Origin: Streptomyces sp. TLI_235
Lineage (GTDB): Bacteria; Actinomycetota; Actinomycetes; Streptomycetales; Streptomycetaceae
Assembly: GCA_002300355.1 (NCBI GenBank)
Contig: NSGV01000001.1
Coordinates: 1,364,001-1,428,000 of the forward strand
Direction: 5' to 3'
DNA length: 64,000 nucleotides
The notes below the pieces were generated by a model that saw nothing but the letters and a program-made list of their open reading frames with translations, did no database searches and was not told the DNA's origin. The translations under genes and the position numbers were made by a program. Below, one piece after another: positions 9,637 through 19,900 of the stretch (within the stretch, counting starts at the first letter, position 1; each line of letters starts with the position of its first letter).

Positions 9637-9891
9637 TCAGGCTCCCGTCTTGGCAGAGGCGTTGACGGCGTCGAGGAAGTCCTGCGGGGTCTTGGACATC
9701 TCCGCGCCGGGGGTGATCGGGCTGGCGTGCCGGTTCTCGAGCTCGCCGACGATGCCGAGCAGGGCCAGCGAGTCGACGCCGAACTCCTCGAAGGTGGCGC
9801 CGGGGCGCTCCAGCTCGATCGGGTCGACGCTGATGCCCGCCCGGCCCTTGATCAGGGCAGCGAGTTCGTCGTACGTGAGCACGTGGGTCAT
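9637..9891 (-). CDS. Acyl carrier protein of the type II PKS (whiE ORFV type)
   Basis: An 84-aa ACP. The phosphopantetheine attachment serine is Ser41 in EFGVDSLALLG. ATG 9891 is chosen because AGGAGA lies seven bases upstream and the product then has the usual ACP length; an upstream in-frame ATG would add an unlikely Arg/Pro-rich tail. It carries the growing polyketide between KS/CLF and the cyclases. It is 31 bp downstream of the CLF gene and 3 bp upstream of the aromatase gene. Confidence 0.93.
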   Translation of the reverse strand: MTHVLTYDELAALIKGRAGISVDPIELERPGATFEEFGVDSLALLGIVGELENRHASPITPGAEMSKTPQDFLDAVNASAKTGA

Positions 9892-9922
9892 CGGGTTCTC
9901 CTGTGATTCGGGGGGCGGCCGG

Positions 9923-11170
9923 TCAGGACGGCCGGCCGGCACCGGCGCGCAGCACCAGGGCGGCGTTGGACCCCATCAGCCCGCGACTGAGCACCAGCGC
10001 GGTGCGCAGCTCCGCCGTCCGGCCGTAGCCGCAGACCAGGTCGAGGTCGTGGGCCGTGCCGGTGACGTTGGGCGTGGGCGGGACGAAGCCCTGCTCCATG
10101 GCGAGGACGGCCGCGGCGGTGTCCAGCAGCGGGGCGCCGCAGTAGGCGCGACCGGTACCGGTCTTGGGTGCCGTGACGGGCACCCGCGCGGCGTGGGCGC
10201 CGAGGGCGTCGGCGAGGGCCAGCGCCTCGGCGCGGTCGGCCTCCGGGACGCCGAGGGCGTCGGCGAAGACCACGTCGACCTCGTCGGGGGCGCAGCGGGC
10301 CTGTTCCAGGGCGGCGCGGATCGCGTGCGCGAGGCCCTCCCGGGACTCGGCCCAGCGCGACGCCCCGGTGAACGTGGCGGCGTGCCCGGCGAGTTCGGCC
10401 CGGATGCGGGCGCCGCGGTGGCGCGCGGACCGTTCGTCCTCGAGGACGAACATGGCGCCGCCCTCGGCCGGGACGAAGCCGCTCGCCCGGTCGGTGAACG
10501 GCAGGTAGGCGGTGGTGGGGTCGTCGCCGAGGCTGAGCTCGGGGTAGCCGAGCTGGCAGACCATCGAGTACGGCGCCAGTGGCGCCTCCGCACCGCCGAC
10601 CACGACCGCATCCGCGCCCCTGGCTATGGTGCGCGCCGCGTGCGCCAGCGCGTCGAGGCCGCCGGCCTCGTCGCTGGCCACCACGGCGCAGGGCCCCTTG
10701 AAGCCGCCGCGGATGGAGATCTGGCCGGTGCTGGCGGCGTAGAACCAGGCGATCGACTGGTACGGGCCGACGAACCGGGGGCCCTGGCCCCACAGGTTCT
10801 GCAGCTCGCGCTGGCCGAACTCGCCGCCGCCGGAGCCGGCCGCGGTGACGACGCCGGTGGCGAACGGCGAGTTCTCGTCGGGCTGCAGCCGCGCGTCCTC
10901 CAGGGCGAGGTCGGCGGCGGCCATCGCGTAGTGGGTGAACCGGTCGGTCTGGACGAGGTAGCGGCCCTCGACGGCGGCCTCGGCGTCGAAGCCGCCGACC
11001 TGGCCGGCGACGCGCAGCGGCATCTGCCCGCAGCCCTCGCGGGTGATCGGGCCGATCACGCTGGCGCCTTCGCGGGTGGCCTTCCAGAAGTCGTCGACGC
11101 CGACACCGTTGGGTGCGATCACCCCGATGCCGGTCACCACCGTTCGCCGCTCGGTCGGTCCGGACGTCAT
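9923..11170 (-). CDS. Ketosynthase beta subunit / chain length factor (whiE ORFIV type)
   Basis: A 415-aa KS-like protein whose active-site Cys is absent, as in all chain length factors. It heterodimerises with KS alpha to set polyketide chain length and to generate the acetyl starter by malonyl-ACP decarboxylation. At the former Cys position the common CLF sequence has Gln within an EQAGG-type motif; here the segment reads [15 protein letters not shown], with Glu168 (codon GAG) at that place. Other landmarks are [11 protein letters not shown] and [14 protein letters not shown] 11170 overlaps the KS alpha stop as ATGA, the usual coupling for these two subunits. Confidence 0.93.
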   Translation of the reverse strand: MTSGPTERRTVVTGIGVIAPNGVGVDDFWKATREGASVIGPITREGCGQMPLRVAGQVGGFDAEAAVEGRYLVQTDRFTHYAMAAADLALEDARLQPDENSPFATGVVTAAGSGGGEFGQRELQNLWGQGPRFVGPYQSIAWFYAASTGQISIRGGFKGPCAVVASDEAGGLDALAHAARTIARGADAVVVGGAEAPLAPYSMVCQLGYPELSLGDDPTTAYLPFTDRASGFVPAEGGAMFVLEDERSARHRGARIRAELAGHAATFTGASRWAESREGLAHAIRAALEQARCAPDEVDVVFADALGVPEADRAEALALADALGAHAARVPVTAPKTGTGRAYCGAPLLDTAAAVLAMEQGFVPPTPNVTGTAHDLDLVCGYGRTAELRTALVLSRGLMGSNAALVLRAGAGRPS

Positions 11171-12432
11171 GTCCGTGCCCCCTCTCTGCTGAGCACGACC
11201 GCGGACTGGAAGCCGCCGAATCCGCTGCCGACCGAGAGCACGTGCCGCAGCGGCAGCTCCCGGGCCGTCTTCGGGACGTAGTCCAGGTCGCACTCCGGGT
11301 CCGGGGTCTCGTAGTTGGCGGTGGGCGGGACGACGCCGTGCTTCAACGCCAGGGCGCAGGCGACCAGTTCGATCGCGCCGATGGCGCCGAGCGAGTGCCC
11401 GACCATCGACTTGATGGAGCTCATCGGCGTCTCGTAGGCGTGGGCGCCGAGCGATCGCTTCACGGCGGCGGTCTCGTGCCGGTCGTTCTGCTTGGTGCCG
11501 GAGCCGTGCGCGTTGACGTAGTCGAGGTCGGCGGCGTTCACCCGGGCGTGGTCGAGTGCCCGGTCGATCGCCTCCGACATCTCCCGACCCTCCTGGGTGA
11601 GACCGGTCATGTGGTACGCGTTGCCGTAGGTGGCGAAACCGCCGATCTCGCAGATGATCCGGGCGCCGCGCCGTCTGGCGTGCTCGTACTCCTCCAGCAG
11701 GAGCACGGCGCCGCCCTCGCCGAGGACGAAGCCGTCGCGCGTGGCGTCGAACGGCCGGGAGGCGTGCTCCGGGTCGTCGTTGCGCGCCGAGGTGGCCTTG
11801 ATCGCGTCGAAGCAGGCGACGGTGATCGGGGAGATCGGCGAGTCGGAGGCGCCGGCGACGCAGACGTCGACCCGCCCGTCCTCGACGGCCTGCAGGGCGT
11901 AGCCGACGGCGTCCAGCCCGGAGGTGCAGCCCGTGGAGACGGTCTGGACCGGGCCGTGCGCGCCGGTGCGCTCGGCGACCGCGGAGGCCAGGGTGGCCGG
12001 GGTGAACGCCCTCTGCAGGTGCGGCCCGGCGCCGCGGTGGTCGACGTCCCACCGGGCGCCGTGCGTGCTCACGCCGACGTAGTCGTGCTCCAGCCGGGTG
12101 GTGCCGCCGACGGCGGTACCGAGGGAGACGCCGATCCGCCAGGGGTCCTCGGCGCCGAGGTCGAGCCCGGCGTCGCGGACGGCCTCCGCGGCGGCGGCCA
12201 GCGCGAACTGGATGTACCGGTCCGAGCGGGCCGCCTCCTCGGCGTCCAGGCCGGCCGCGAACGGGTCGAAGTCGCACTCGCCGGCGATCCGGGAGCGGAA
12301 TCCGGTCGGGTCGAAGAAGGTGATGCCGCGGGTCGCGGTCCGTCCGGAGGTGAGAAGGTCCCAGAACGCGGGGACCCCCACGCCGCCGGGCGCGACGACG
12401 CCGAGCCCGGTGACCACCACCCGCCGGGTCAT
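11167..12432 (-). CDS. Beta-ketoacyl synthase alpha subunit of the type II PKS (whiE ORFIII type)
   Basis: A 421-aa condensing enzyme with the full KS catalytic set: Cys169 in [13 protein letters not shown], His309 in VNAHGSGT and His346 in [12 protein letters not shown]. With the CLF it performs decarboxylative Claisen condensations on the ACP-bound chain. The sequence closely follows spore-pigment KS alpha subunits (WhiE ORFIII, CurA, SchC) in its start, [20 protein letters not shown], and in its [12 protein letters not shown] segment. The ATG overlaps the cupin stop as ATGA. It is the third gene of the operon. Confidence 0.95.
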   Translation of the reverse strand: MTRRVVVTGLGVVAPGGVGVPAFWDLLTSGRTATRGITFFDPTGFRSRIAGECDFDPFAAGLDAEEAARSDRYIQFALAAAAEAVRDAGLDLGAEDPWRIGVSLGTAVGGTTRLEHDYVGVSTHGARWDVDHRGAGPHLQRAFTPATLASAVAERTGAHGPVQTVSTGCTSGLDAVGYALQAVEDGRVDVCVAGASDSPISPITVACFDAIKATSARNDDPEHASRPFDATRDGFVLGEGGAVLLLEEYEHARRRGARIICEIGGFATYGNAYHMTGLTQEGREMSEAIDRALDHARVNAADLDYVNAHGSGTKQNDRHETAAVKRSLGAHAYETPMSSIKSMVGHSLGAIGAIELVACALALKHGVVPPTANYETPDPECDLDYVPKTARELPLRHVLSVGSGFGGFQSAVVLSREGART

Positions 12433-12848
12433 GAGACGGCCTCGACCGGTTCCGGCGGCGCCGGGGTCTCCTCGGTGTCGACGTGGCCGAGCTCGGGCCG
12501 CGGTGCGAGCGGGCCGAGGTGGAAGACCATCCGGGCCTCGGTGGCGCCGACGTTGCGGAACCGGTGGCGCATGTTGAGCGGGATCAGCAGGCCGTGGTCC
12601 GGGCTGAGCTTGAAGGCCTCCCCGTCGAGGTCGACCTCCAGCTCGCCCTGGACGACGAGGACGAACTCCTCCGAGTACGGGTGGTAGTGCTCGGCGATCC
12701 GGTCACCGGGCTGCACGATCGCCATTCCCATGAAGCCGCTGGTGGCTCCCACCGTCGTCGGGGTGAGCATGGCGCGCAGGTCACCGCCGCGGCGGGTGTT
12801 CGGCGGCGCGTCGTCGACGTGCACGATGCGTGGGAACTTGGTGCTCAT
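12429..12848 (-). CDS. Cupin protein of the spore-pigment cluster (whiE ORFII / CurC type)
   Basis: A 139-aa single-domain cupin with both metal-binding motifs visible: [19 protein letters not shown] and later [12 protein letters not shown]. Homologues stand second in spore-pigment clusters (whiE ORFII, curC, schB). They probably act on the polyketide as an oxygenase or cyclase, but the reaction is not settled. The start ATG 12848 has GGAGG eight bases upstream, and the stop overlaps the KS alpha ATG. A C-terminal Pro/Glu-rich tail follows the cupin core. Confidence 0.88.
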   Translation of the reverse strand: MSTKFPRIVHVDDAPPNTRRGGDLRAMLTPTTVGATSGFMGMAIVQPGDRIAEHYHPYSEEFVLVVQGELEVDLDGEAFKLSPDHGLLIPLNMRHRFRNVGATEARMVFHLGPLAPRPELGHVDTEETPAPPEPVEAVS

Positions 12849-12920
12849 GGTTGCTGCCTCCAGATGGCTTTGCTGGGACGGGGGTCGAGGGGCGTTCGCC
12901 GCCTCGGGGCTGGACGGTGC

Positions 12921-14021
12921 TCAGGCGTCCTGGGAGGAGCGGTCGGTGACCGGCTGCATGGTGCAGTCGGTGAGGAAGCGGCCGATGCCCGAGGCGGTGC
13001 GCAGGTCGTGGTGCTCGTCGAGCTCCAGGAGGCGGGCGAGCACGCCGGCGGCGCGCGGGCCGGCGATGCCGAGGGCGGTCGTGGGGTCGGCGTCGGCCGG
13101 CCCGGCGAAGTCGATGACGCGGACGACGACGTCGTCACGGTGGAAGAGGGTGCTCGCGACGAGCGGCGAGCCCTCCTCGACGACCTGGCGGTCCTGACGG
13201 GCCAGCAGACCGACGACCGAGCTGCCGCAGCCGGTCTTCACCGGGTAGCGCAGCGCGTAGCGGCGGACGGGCGCGGCCGGCGCGTCGGGGGCGGCGACGC
13301 GGTGCACGGCGGGCAGCGCGGCACGCATGAAGAAGGCGCGGGCGGACTCCGGGTTGCCGAGGTCGCGGGCCTCCTCGAGGAAGGGGTTGATGGCCTCCTC
13401 GACGGCCCGGACCTCGGGCTGCTGGGCGACGTGCCGCAGTGCGGCGCCGAGGTCGCCGGCCACCTCGACCGCGCGGACGACCCGGTTGCCCTGCATGAAG
13501 AGCGAGGTGCGCAGCAGCCGGGTGCGCTCGTCCACCTGCGCCTTGGGCGAGGTGTAGCCGGCCAGGATCCCGGCGACCTTCTGCTCGGTGCCGGGCTTCA
13601 CCGTGAAGGTGAGGGCGTGTCGGACGATGCCGTCGGAGACGGGCGCGGCGAAGTCGTAGGTGTGGTCGCCGGCGGTCTCCCGCATGATGCTGAAGCGCAG
13701 CGAGCGGGTGTCGCGGACGCAGCCGTGCAGCGGCTTGACCATCTCGCGGTGGGCCTCGCTGTCGACCCAGGAGAGGAAGGGCTGGGCGCTCTCCCACTCG
13801 CTGGTGATGAGCCACTGGGACGGGTCCTCGATGGACTGGCAGAGCTGGTCGCTGACGTGGCCGGGCACGGCGGCGACCTGGTGGCGCAGCTGCTCATAGG
13901 CCGTCAGGAAGCGGTCCTGGGCACCGTCCATGACGTCGCACATGAGGACGACGCGCAGGCGGGGGACGGCGAGGGCGGCAGGGTGGGTGTCGGTCATGGG
14001 TTCGGTGAGAGTCGTCATCAT
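12921..14021 (-). CDS. SchA/CurD-like spore-pigment protein (whiE ORFI type)
   Basis: A 366-aa protein occupying the first position of the operon, as whiE ORFI, schA and curD do. It appears to hold repeats of a ferredoxin-like alpha/beta domain: RVVLMCDVMDGAQDRFLTAYEQLRHQVAAVPGHVSDQLCQS, then HALTFTVKPGTEQKVAGIL, and a third RYALRYPVKTGCG unit, resembling monooxygenase/cyclase ABM-type folds. Its biochemical role in pigment formation is unknown. Two tandem ATGs occur (14021 and 14018) without a clear Shine-Dalgarno sequence; a third in-frame ATG lies eight codons on, so the start is uncertain. It faces the FAD hydroxylase across a 324-bp divergent promoter region. Confidence 0.85.
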   Translation of the reverse strand: MMTTLTEPMTDTHPAALAVPRLRVVLMCDVMDGAQDRFLTAYEQLRHQVAAVPGHVSDQLCQSIEDPSQWLITSEWESAQPFLSWVDSEAHREMVKPLHGCVRDTRSLRFSIMRETAGDHTYDFAAPVSDGIVRHALTFTVKPGTEQKVAGILAGYTSPKAQVDERTRLLRTSLFMQGNRVVRAVEVAGDLGAALRHVAQQPEVRAVEEAINPFLEEARDLGNPESARAFFMRAALPAVHRVAAPDAPAAPVRRYALRYPVKTGCGSSVVGLLARQDRQVVEEGSPLVASTLFHRDDVVVRVIDFAGPADADPTTALGIAGPRAAGVLARLLELDEHHDLRTASGIGRFLTDCTMQPVTDRSSQDA

Positions 14022-14345
14022 CACTCGTCTGCTCGAAGGAAACGGGTCGTCGCGCGGCCGCGGTGCAGCGGCGGCCGGGGCGGCGGGTGTGGGGGATCGT
14101 CCGACGGCCCCGGGGGGTGCGGGCTTCGGCCGGTGGTCGCTCACCCGGCCCGGTGTCGGCGACAGCGGGCCGGGCATGGTCCGGTCACGTGGACTGAGCT
14201 CGATCGTGGCGGTCCGTCACCGATCGTGCGAGGGCAGGAACCCATCCGAGCGAAAAGGCGCGGCCTTGGGCGCAACCGGCCGCGCGGGCACGGAGCAATG
14301 ACAGGGACATTGGAGGTCGGGCCCTTCGAACGACTGGAGTCACAG
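14022..14345. promoter_or_regulatory. Divergent promoter region of the spore-pigment genes
   Basis: No gene is seen. By analogy with whiE, this region should hold the two divergent, sporulation-timed promoters. Visible structure: CGATCGTG occurs twice at exactly 20-bp spacing (14201-14208 and 14221-14228), i.e. on the same helix face, and GGTCC(G)GTCAC occurs near 14179 and 14211. I could not place convincing -10/-35 pairs. An alternative in-frame ATG for the hydroxylase lies at 14298. Confidence 0.5.
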
Positions 14346-15968
14346 ATGAACCCAACCGCCGACGGCCGGCTGCCCGTCCTGATCGTGGGCGGCTCCCTGG
14401 TGGGGCTGTCCACCTCGCTGTTCCTGGGAAGGCTGGGGGTGCCGCACCTACTGGTGGAGAAGCACGCGGCCACCTCGCACCACCCGCGCGGGCGCGGCAA
14501 CAACGTGCGGACGATGGAGCTGTTCCGGGTGGCGGGCGTGGAGTCCGCCGTCAAGGAGGCCGCCTCGGTGCTGGCCGAGAACCACGGCATCCTGCAGGCC
14601 GACACCCTCTCCGGGGACGACCAGGAGTGGCTGTTCAAGGAGATCGACCCGGGCGGCGCGCTGAAGAAGTTCAGCCCGACCGGGTGGTGCCTGTGCAGCC
14701 AGAACGACCTGGAGCCGGTGCTGCTGGAGTACGCGCGGCGGCTGACCGGTGACATCCGGTTCGGGACGCAGCTGGTCTCCTTCGAGCAGGACGCCGACGG
14801 GGTGACGGCGCTGATCCGCAACCGGGAGACGGGTGCGGAGGAGACCGTCCGGGCGCAGTACCTGGTGGCGGCGGACGGCCCGCGCAGCCCGATCCGCGAG
14901 AAGCTGGGGATCGGTCAGACCGGTCCGGGCGACCTGTTCCACAACGTGAGCATCACCTTCCGCTCGAAGGGGATGGCCGACGTGGTGGGCGAACGGCGCT
15001 TCATCGCCTGCTATCTGACCGACCCTCGGGGCGCCGGTGCGCTGCTGCCGGTGGACAACCGGGAGCACTGGGTGTTCCACGCGCCGTGGCACCCGGAGAA
15101 CGGCGAGGCGCTGGAGGAGTTCACCGACGCGCGGTGCGCCGCCGCGATCCGCGCGGCGGCCGGCGTGCCGGACCTGGACGTGGAGGTCACCGGCCGGGCG
15201 CCGTGGCACGCGGCGCAGCGGGTGGCGGAGCGGTACTCGGTGGGCCGGGTGTTCCTGGCCGGCGACTCGGCGCACGAGATGTCGCCGACCGGCGCGTTCG
15301 GCTCCAACACGGGCATCCAGGACGCGCACAACCTGGCGTGGAAGCTCGCGGCGGTGCTCGGCGGCTGGGCCGGGCCGCGGCTGCTGGAGTCGTACGGGCG
15401 GGAGCGCCGGCCGGTCGCGGAGGCGACCAGCGCCCGGGCGACGGCCCGTTCCGCCGAGCACAAGCACCCGGGGTACGACGTGACGCCGGGCTCCGGGCGG
15501 CAGAGCAACGTGCTGTCGGTGGTGCTGGGCTACCAGTACCCGCTGGGCGCGGTGGTCGGCGCGGACGCGGACGGCCCGGCGGTGCCGGACAGGCTCGCGG
15601 CGGACGGCACCCCGGGCAGCCGGGCGCCGCACGTCTGGGTGCGCCGGGCCGGGGTGCGGATCTCCACGCTGGACCTGTTCGAGACGGTGCCGGTGCTGCT
15701 GGCCGGGCCGGCTGCGGACGCCTGGCACGAGGCGGGCGAGCTGGCGGCGAAGCGGCTCGGTGTCCCGCTCACGGGCTACCGGGTCGGCGCCGAGCAGGAG
15801 TTGGAGCCCGAGGAGGGCGCCGACTGGGCCGCGACGTACGGCGTCGGGGCGGACGGTGCGGTGCTGGTGCGCCCCGACGGGTTCGTGGCGTGGCGCTCGA
15901 CCGGGCCGGCCCGCGACCCGGAGGCCGTACTGACGTCGGCCCTGAAGGAAGTCCTCTGCCTGGAGTAA
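14346..15968 (+). CDS. FAD-dependent aromatic hydroxylase (whiE ORFVIII type)
   Basis: A 540-aa class A flavoprotein hydroxylase of the PheA/TetX-like family. Residues about 11-30 carry the Rossmann motif VLIVGGSLVGLSTSLFLGRLG, followed by YLVAADGPRSPIREKLG (the DG motif) and GRVFLAGDSAHEMSPTG (second FAD motif), then a thioredoxin-like C-terminal domain. It would hydroxylate the cyclised pigment with NAD(P)H and O2. Divergent transcription from the PKS operon is exactly the whiE arrangement. ATG 14346 is preferred because GGAGT stands at good spacing; ATG 14298 in the same frame is a longer alternative with GGAG only two bases away. Confidence 0.92.
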   Translation: MNPTADGRLPVLIVGGSLVGLSTSLFLGRLGVPHLLVEKHAATSHHPRGRGNNVRTMELFRVAGVESAVKEAASVLAENHGILQADTLSGDDQEWLFKEIDPGGALKKFSPTGWCLCSQNDLEPVLLEYARRLTGDIRFGTQLVSFEQDADGVTALIRNRETGAEETVRAQYLVAADGPRSPIREKLGIGQTGPGDLFHNVSITFRSKGMADVVGERRFIACYLTDPRGAGALLPVDNREHWVFHAPWHPENGEALEEFTDARCAAAIRAAAGVPDLDVEVTGRAPWHAAQRVAERYSVGRVFLAGDSAHEMSPTGAFGSNTGIQDAHNLAWKLAAVLGGWAGPRLLESYGRERRPVAEATSARATARSAEHKHPGYDVTPGSGRQSNVLSVVLGYQYPLGAVVGADADGPAVPDRLAADGTPGSRAPHVWVRRAGVRISTLDLFETVPVLLAGPAADAWHEAGELAAKRLGVPLTGYRVGAEQELEPEEGADWAATYGVGADGAVLVRPDGFVAWRSTGPARDPEAVLTSALKEVLCLE

Positions 15969-15972
15969 CGGT

Positions 15973-16030
15973 CACACGAGGGGCGTGTGGGGGCACCTCC
16001 CGGCCGAAGGCTGGGGGACAACTGCGCAGT
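15973..16030. repeat. GC-rich intergenic repeat with small hairpin after the hydroxylase gene
   Basis: A hairpin CACACG-AGGGG-CGTGTG lies at 15973-15989. It is followed by GGGGGCACCTCCC and GGCTGGGGGA, a pattern found between many streptomycete genes. It probably acts as a transcript end between the converging hydroxylase and MMPL genes. Confidence 0.4.
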
Positions 16031-16079
16031 CCGGGAGTGGGCCACCGTTCAGAATTGGGGCGAGCCCTGGTTCGTGAGG

Positions 16080-18203
16080 TCAGCCGCTTCCGGGTTGCGC
16101 AGTTCCCCGCGCCCCTACCGGTGTCCCGTCCGCCTCGGGTGTCGGTCTGCGGCTGAGGGCGCTGGGCCACCACATGTGGCGGTCGAGGTCCATGGTGAGG
16201 GCGGTGACGAGGACGGAGCGGACGACGAGGGTGTCCAGCAGGACGCCGAGGGCGACCGCGAAGCCGATCTCGGCGAAGCCCACGACCGGCAGGGTGCCGA
16301 GCACCCCGAAGGTGGCGGCGAGGATCAGGCCGGCCGAGGTGATGACGCCGCCGGTGGCGGCCAGGCCGACGACCGCGCCGGCCCGGGTGCCGCGGTGCAG
16401 CGACTCCTCCCGGACGCGGGTCATCAGGAAGATGTTGTAGTCGATGCCGAGCGCCACCAGGAAGACGAAGACGAACAGCGGGAAGGCGTTGTCCTCGCCC
16501 TCGAAGTGGAAGCCGTGCGTGAAGACGAAGGCGCTGATGCCGAGCGCGGCGGTGTAGGAGAGCACCACGGTGGCGATCAGCACCAGCGGGGCGACGACGG
16601 CGCGCAGCAGCAGCGCGAGGACGGCCAGGACGACGACCAGCACGATCGGGATGATCATGCGGTTGTCGTTCCCGGCGGCGCGGCCGGCGTCGAGGATGAC
16701 CGCGGTGTTGCCGCCGACCTGGGCGTCGGCCTCCGGCAGCGCATGCACGTTGGCCCGGACCCGGTCGACGGTGTCCTTGGCGGCCTGGCTGTCCGGCGGG
16801 TCGGTGAGGGTGGCCTGGAACAGCGCCTGCCCGTTCCTGTCGACCACCGGGGTGGCGCCGGAGACGCCCTCGGTGGAGGTGGCGACGACCCGGACGCGCT
16901 CGCCGGAGGCGGCGGTGCTCACGATGGTGAGCGGTGCTCCGGTACCGCCGGGGAAGTGCTCGGCGAGGACCTGCTGGCCGACCACCGAGTCCGGCTTGCC
17001 GGTGAAGGTGCCGGCGGTGGAGAGCCCGGTGGCGTTCAGCGCGACCAGGCCGATGCTGCAGATGGCGAGGACCAGTGCGGTGCCCGTCCAGACCTGCCGG
17101 GGGCGGCGGCCGATCCAGGCGCCGATGTGCGCCCAGCGGCCCGTCCGGGTGGGTTCCGGGGTGCCGTACGCCGGGCGGACCGGCCAGAACACCCAGCGGC
17201 CGACGATCACCAGGGCGGCCGGCAGCAGGGTGAGCATGGCGGCCAGGGCGACCAGCACGCCGATCGCGCAGACCGGGCCGAGGCCGCGGGTGGAGTTCAT
17301 CTCGGCGACCAGCAGGCACAGCATGGAGGCGACCACCGTCACCGAGCTGGCCAGGATGGCGGGGCCGGCCCGGTGCAGGGCGAAGGCCATCGCCTCGTGC
17401 CGGTCCTCGTGTCTGCGCAGTTCCTCCCGGTAACGGGCGGTGAGCAGCAGGGCGTAGTCGGTGCCGGCGCCGAGCACCAGGACGATCAGGATGCCGGCGC
17501 TCTGCGCGTTGACGGTCAGGCCGGCGTGCGCGGCCAGCACGTAGATGACGGCCTCGGCGACGATCAGCGCGGCGGCCGCCGAGAGCAGCGGCAGCAGCCA
17601 CAGGACCGGGCTGCGGTAGGTCAGCAGCAGCAGCACGATCACCACCGTGACGGTGGCGAACAGCAGGGTGCTGTCGATGCCGGCGAAGGCCTCGGACTGG
17701 TCGGCGCCGACGCCGGCCGGGCCGGTGACGTGGGTGGCCATGCCATCGCTGTTCGCGGCGGCGGTGGCACGCATGCTGTCGACGGCGGGCTGCAGGTCCT
17801 TCCAGCCGTTGGTGCCGATGTCGACGGGCACCACGGTCTGCATGGCCTTGCCGTCGGCGGAGACCTGGGGGCCGACCACGAGACCGGCCACGTGCGGGGC
17901 GTCGGCGAAGACGGCGGCGTCCCTGACCGCCTCGGCCTTGTCGGCCGGGGTGATGCCGCTGTCGCGTTCGTACACGACCACGGCCTGGGCGGTCTCGACG
18001 GGGAAGAAGGCGCGCTGGGCGTTCAGCACCTGCGTGGACTCGGCGTTGCCCGGCAGCCAGCTGCTGGCCTGGTTGTCCTCCGCGTCGGTGAGCTTGCCGG
18101 CCAGCGGCACGGCGACGACCAGAAGTGCCAGCCAGAACACCAGCACGACCCACTTGGTGCGCCGGCCGCACGGCAGTGCGGCAAGCCTTGCGGACGGGCT
18201 CAT
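16080..18203 (-). CDS. MMPL/RND-family transporter
   Basis: A 707-aa membrane protein in the two-fold RND layout: TM1 (about 18-38), a large extracytoplasmic loop, a block of five helices (about 175-370), TM7 near 400, a second loop, then another five-helix block (about 530-680). Helices carry [28 protein letters not shown] and [19 protein letters not shown], the G-x-x-x-D-Y pair typical of the MMPL proton pathway. These proteins export lipids, polyketides or drugs using proton-motive force; the substrate here is unknown. The last codons ([12 protein letters not shown]) are encoded by an intergenic repeat copy at 16097-16116, so the C-terminal tail is repeat-derived. It is adjacent to, but transcribed towards, the pigment hydroxylase. 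Confidence 0.88.
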   Translation of the reverse strand: MSPSARLAALPCGRRTKWVVLVFWLALLVVAVPLAGKLTDAEDNQASSWLPGNAESTQVLNAQRAFFPVETAQAVVVYERDSGITPADKAEAVRDAAVFADAPHVAGLVVGPQVSADGKAMQTVVPVDIGTNGWKDLQPAVDSMRATAAANSDGMATHVTGPAGVGADQSEAFAGIDSTLLFATVTVVIVLLLLTYRSPVLWLLPLLSAAAALIVAEAVIYVLAAHAGLTVNAQSAGILIVLVLGAGTDYALLLTARYREELRRHEDRHEAMAFALHRAGPAILASSVTVVASMLCLLVAEMNSTRGLGPVCAIGVLVALAAMLTLLPAALVIVGRWVFWPVRPAYGTPEPTRTGRWAHIGAWIGRRPRQVWTGTALVLAICSIGLVALNATGLSTAGTFTGKPDSVVGQQVLAEHFPGGTGAPLTIVSTAASGERVRVVATSTEGVSGATPVVDRNGQALFQATLTDPPDSQAAKDTVDRVRANVHALPEADAQVGGNTAVILDAGRAAGNDNRMIIPIVLVVVLAVLALLLRAVVAPLVLIATVVLSYTAALGISAFVFTHGFHFEGEDNAFPLFVFVFLVALGIDYNIFLMTRVREESLHRGTRAGAVVGLAATGGVITSAGLILAATFGVLGTLPVVGFAEIGFAVALGVLLDTLVVRSVLVTALTMDLDRHMWWPSALSRRPTPEADGTPVGARGTAQPGSG
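16097..16116. repeat. Copy of a dispersed GC-rich intergenic repeat
   Basis: The sequence is GCGCAGTTCCCCGCGCCCCT. Identical copies lie at 23294-23313, 23357-23376 and 23429-23448, and related palindromic versions at 49343-49366 and 56947-56979. This copy falls inside the 3' end of the MMPL reading frame. Confidence 0.8.
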
Positions 18204-18358
18204 CGGGTACCCCCTTGCGGGCCCTCGGCTGCTCCCTACGGCCGCTCCGGTGCCCCCGTCCGACGGGGCGCACGGCCTCTCCCAGCATGCCACCGGAGGG
18301 CGGTCGGTGACGGATCGGGCGGCCGCCACCGGCCCGCCCGCCGAGCGTCGGCGAGGTC

Positions 18359-18364
18359 TATCGT
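18359..18364 (+). promoter_or_regulatory. Candidate -10 for leaderless transcription of lpd
   Basis: TATCGT ends seven bases before ATG 18372. There is no Shine-Dalgarno sequence, so transcription would begin at or next to the start codon. The -35 is not obvious. Confidence 0.4.
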
Positions 18365-18371
18365 GTGGCTC

Positions 18372-19778
<1,407 letters not shown>

Positions 19779-19803
19779 TCGCCCGCCGCGGCACTCTCCG
19801 CTG

Positions 19804-19838
19804 CCGGCGGTGACGGCCCCACGGGCCGCCACCGCCGG
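19804..19838. terminator. Hairpin terminator after lpdA
   Basis: Arms 19804-19819 and 19823-19838 pair (CCGGCGGTG, one A/C mismatch, then CGGCCC) around a CAC loop, 25 bp after the lpdA stop. Confidence 0.7.
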
Positions 19839-19900
19839 CCGCTGCCGCAGCCCGTACCCTGGGCCCCGACGGGTGCCGGCGGCGCCCGCGGGACACGGGG

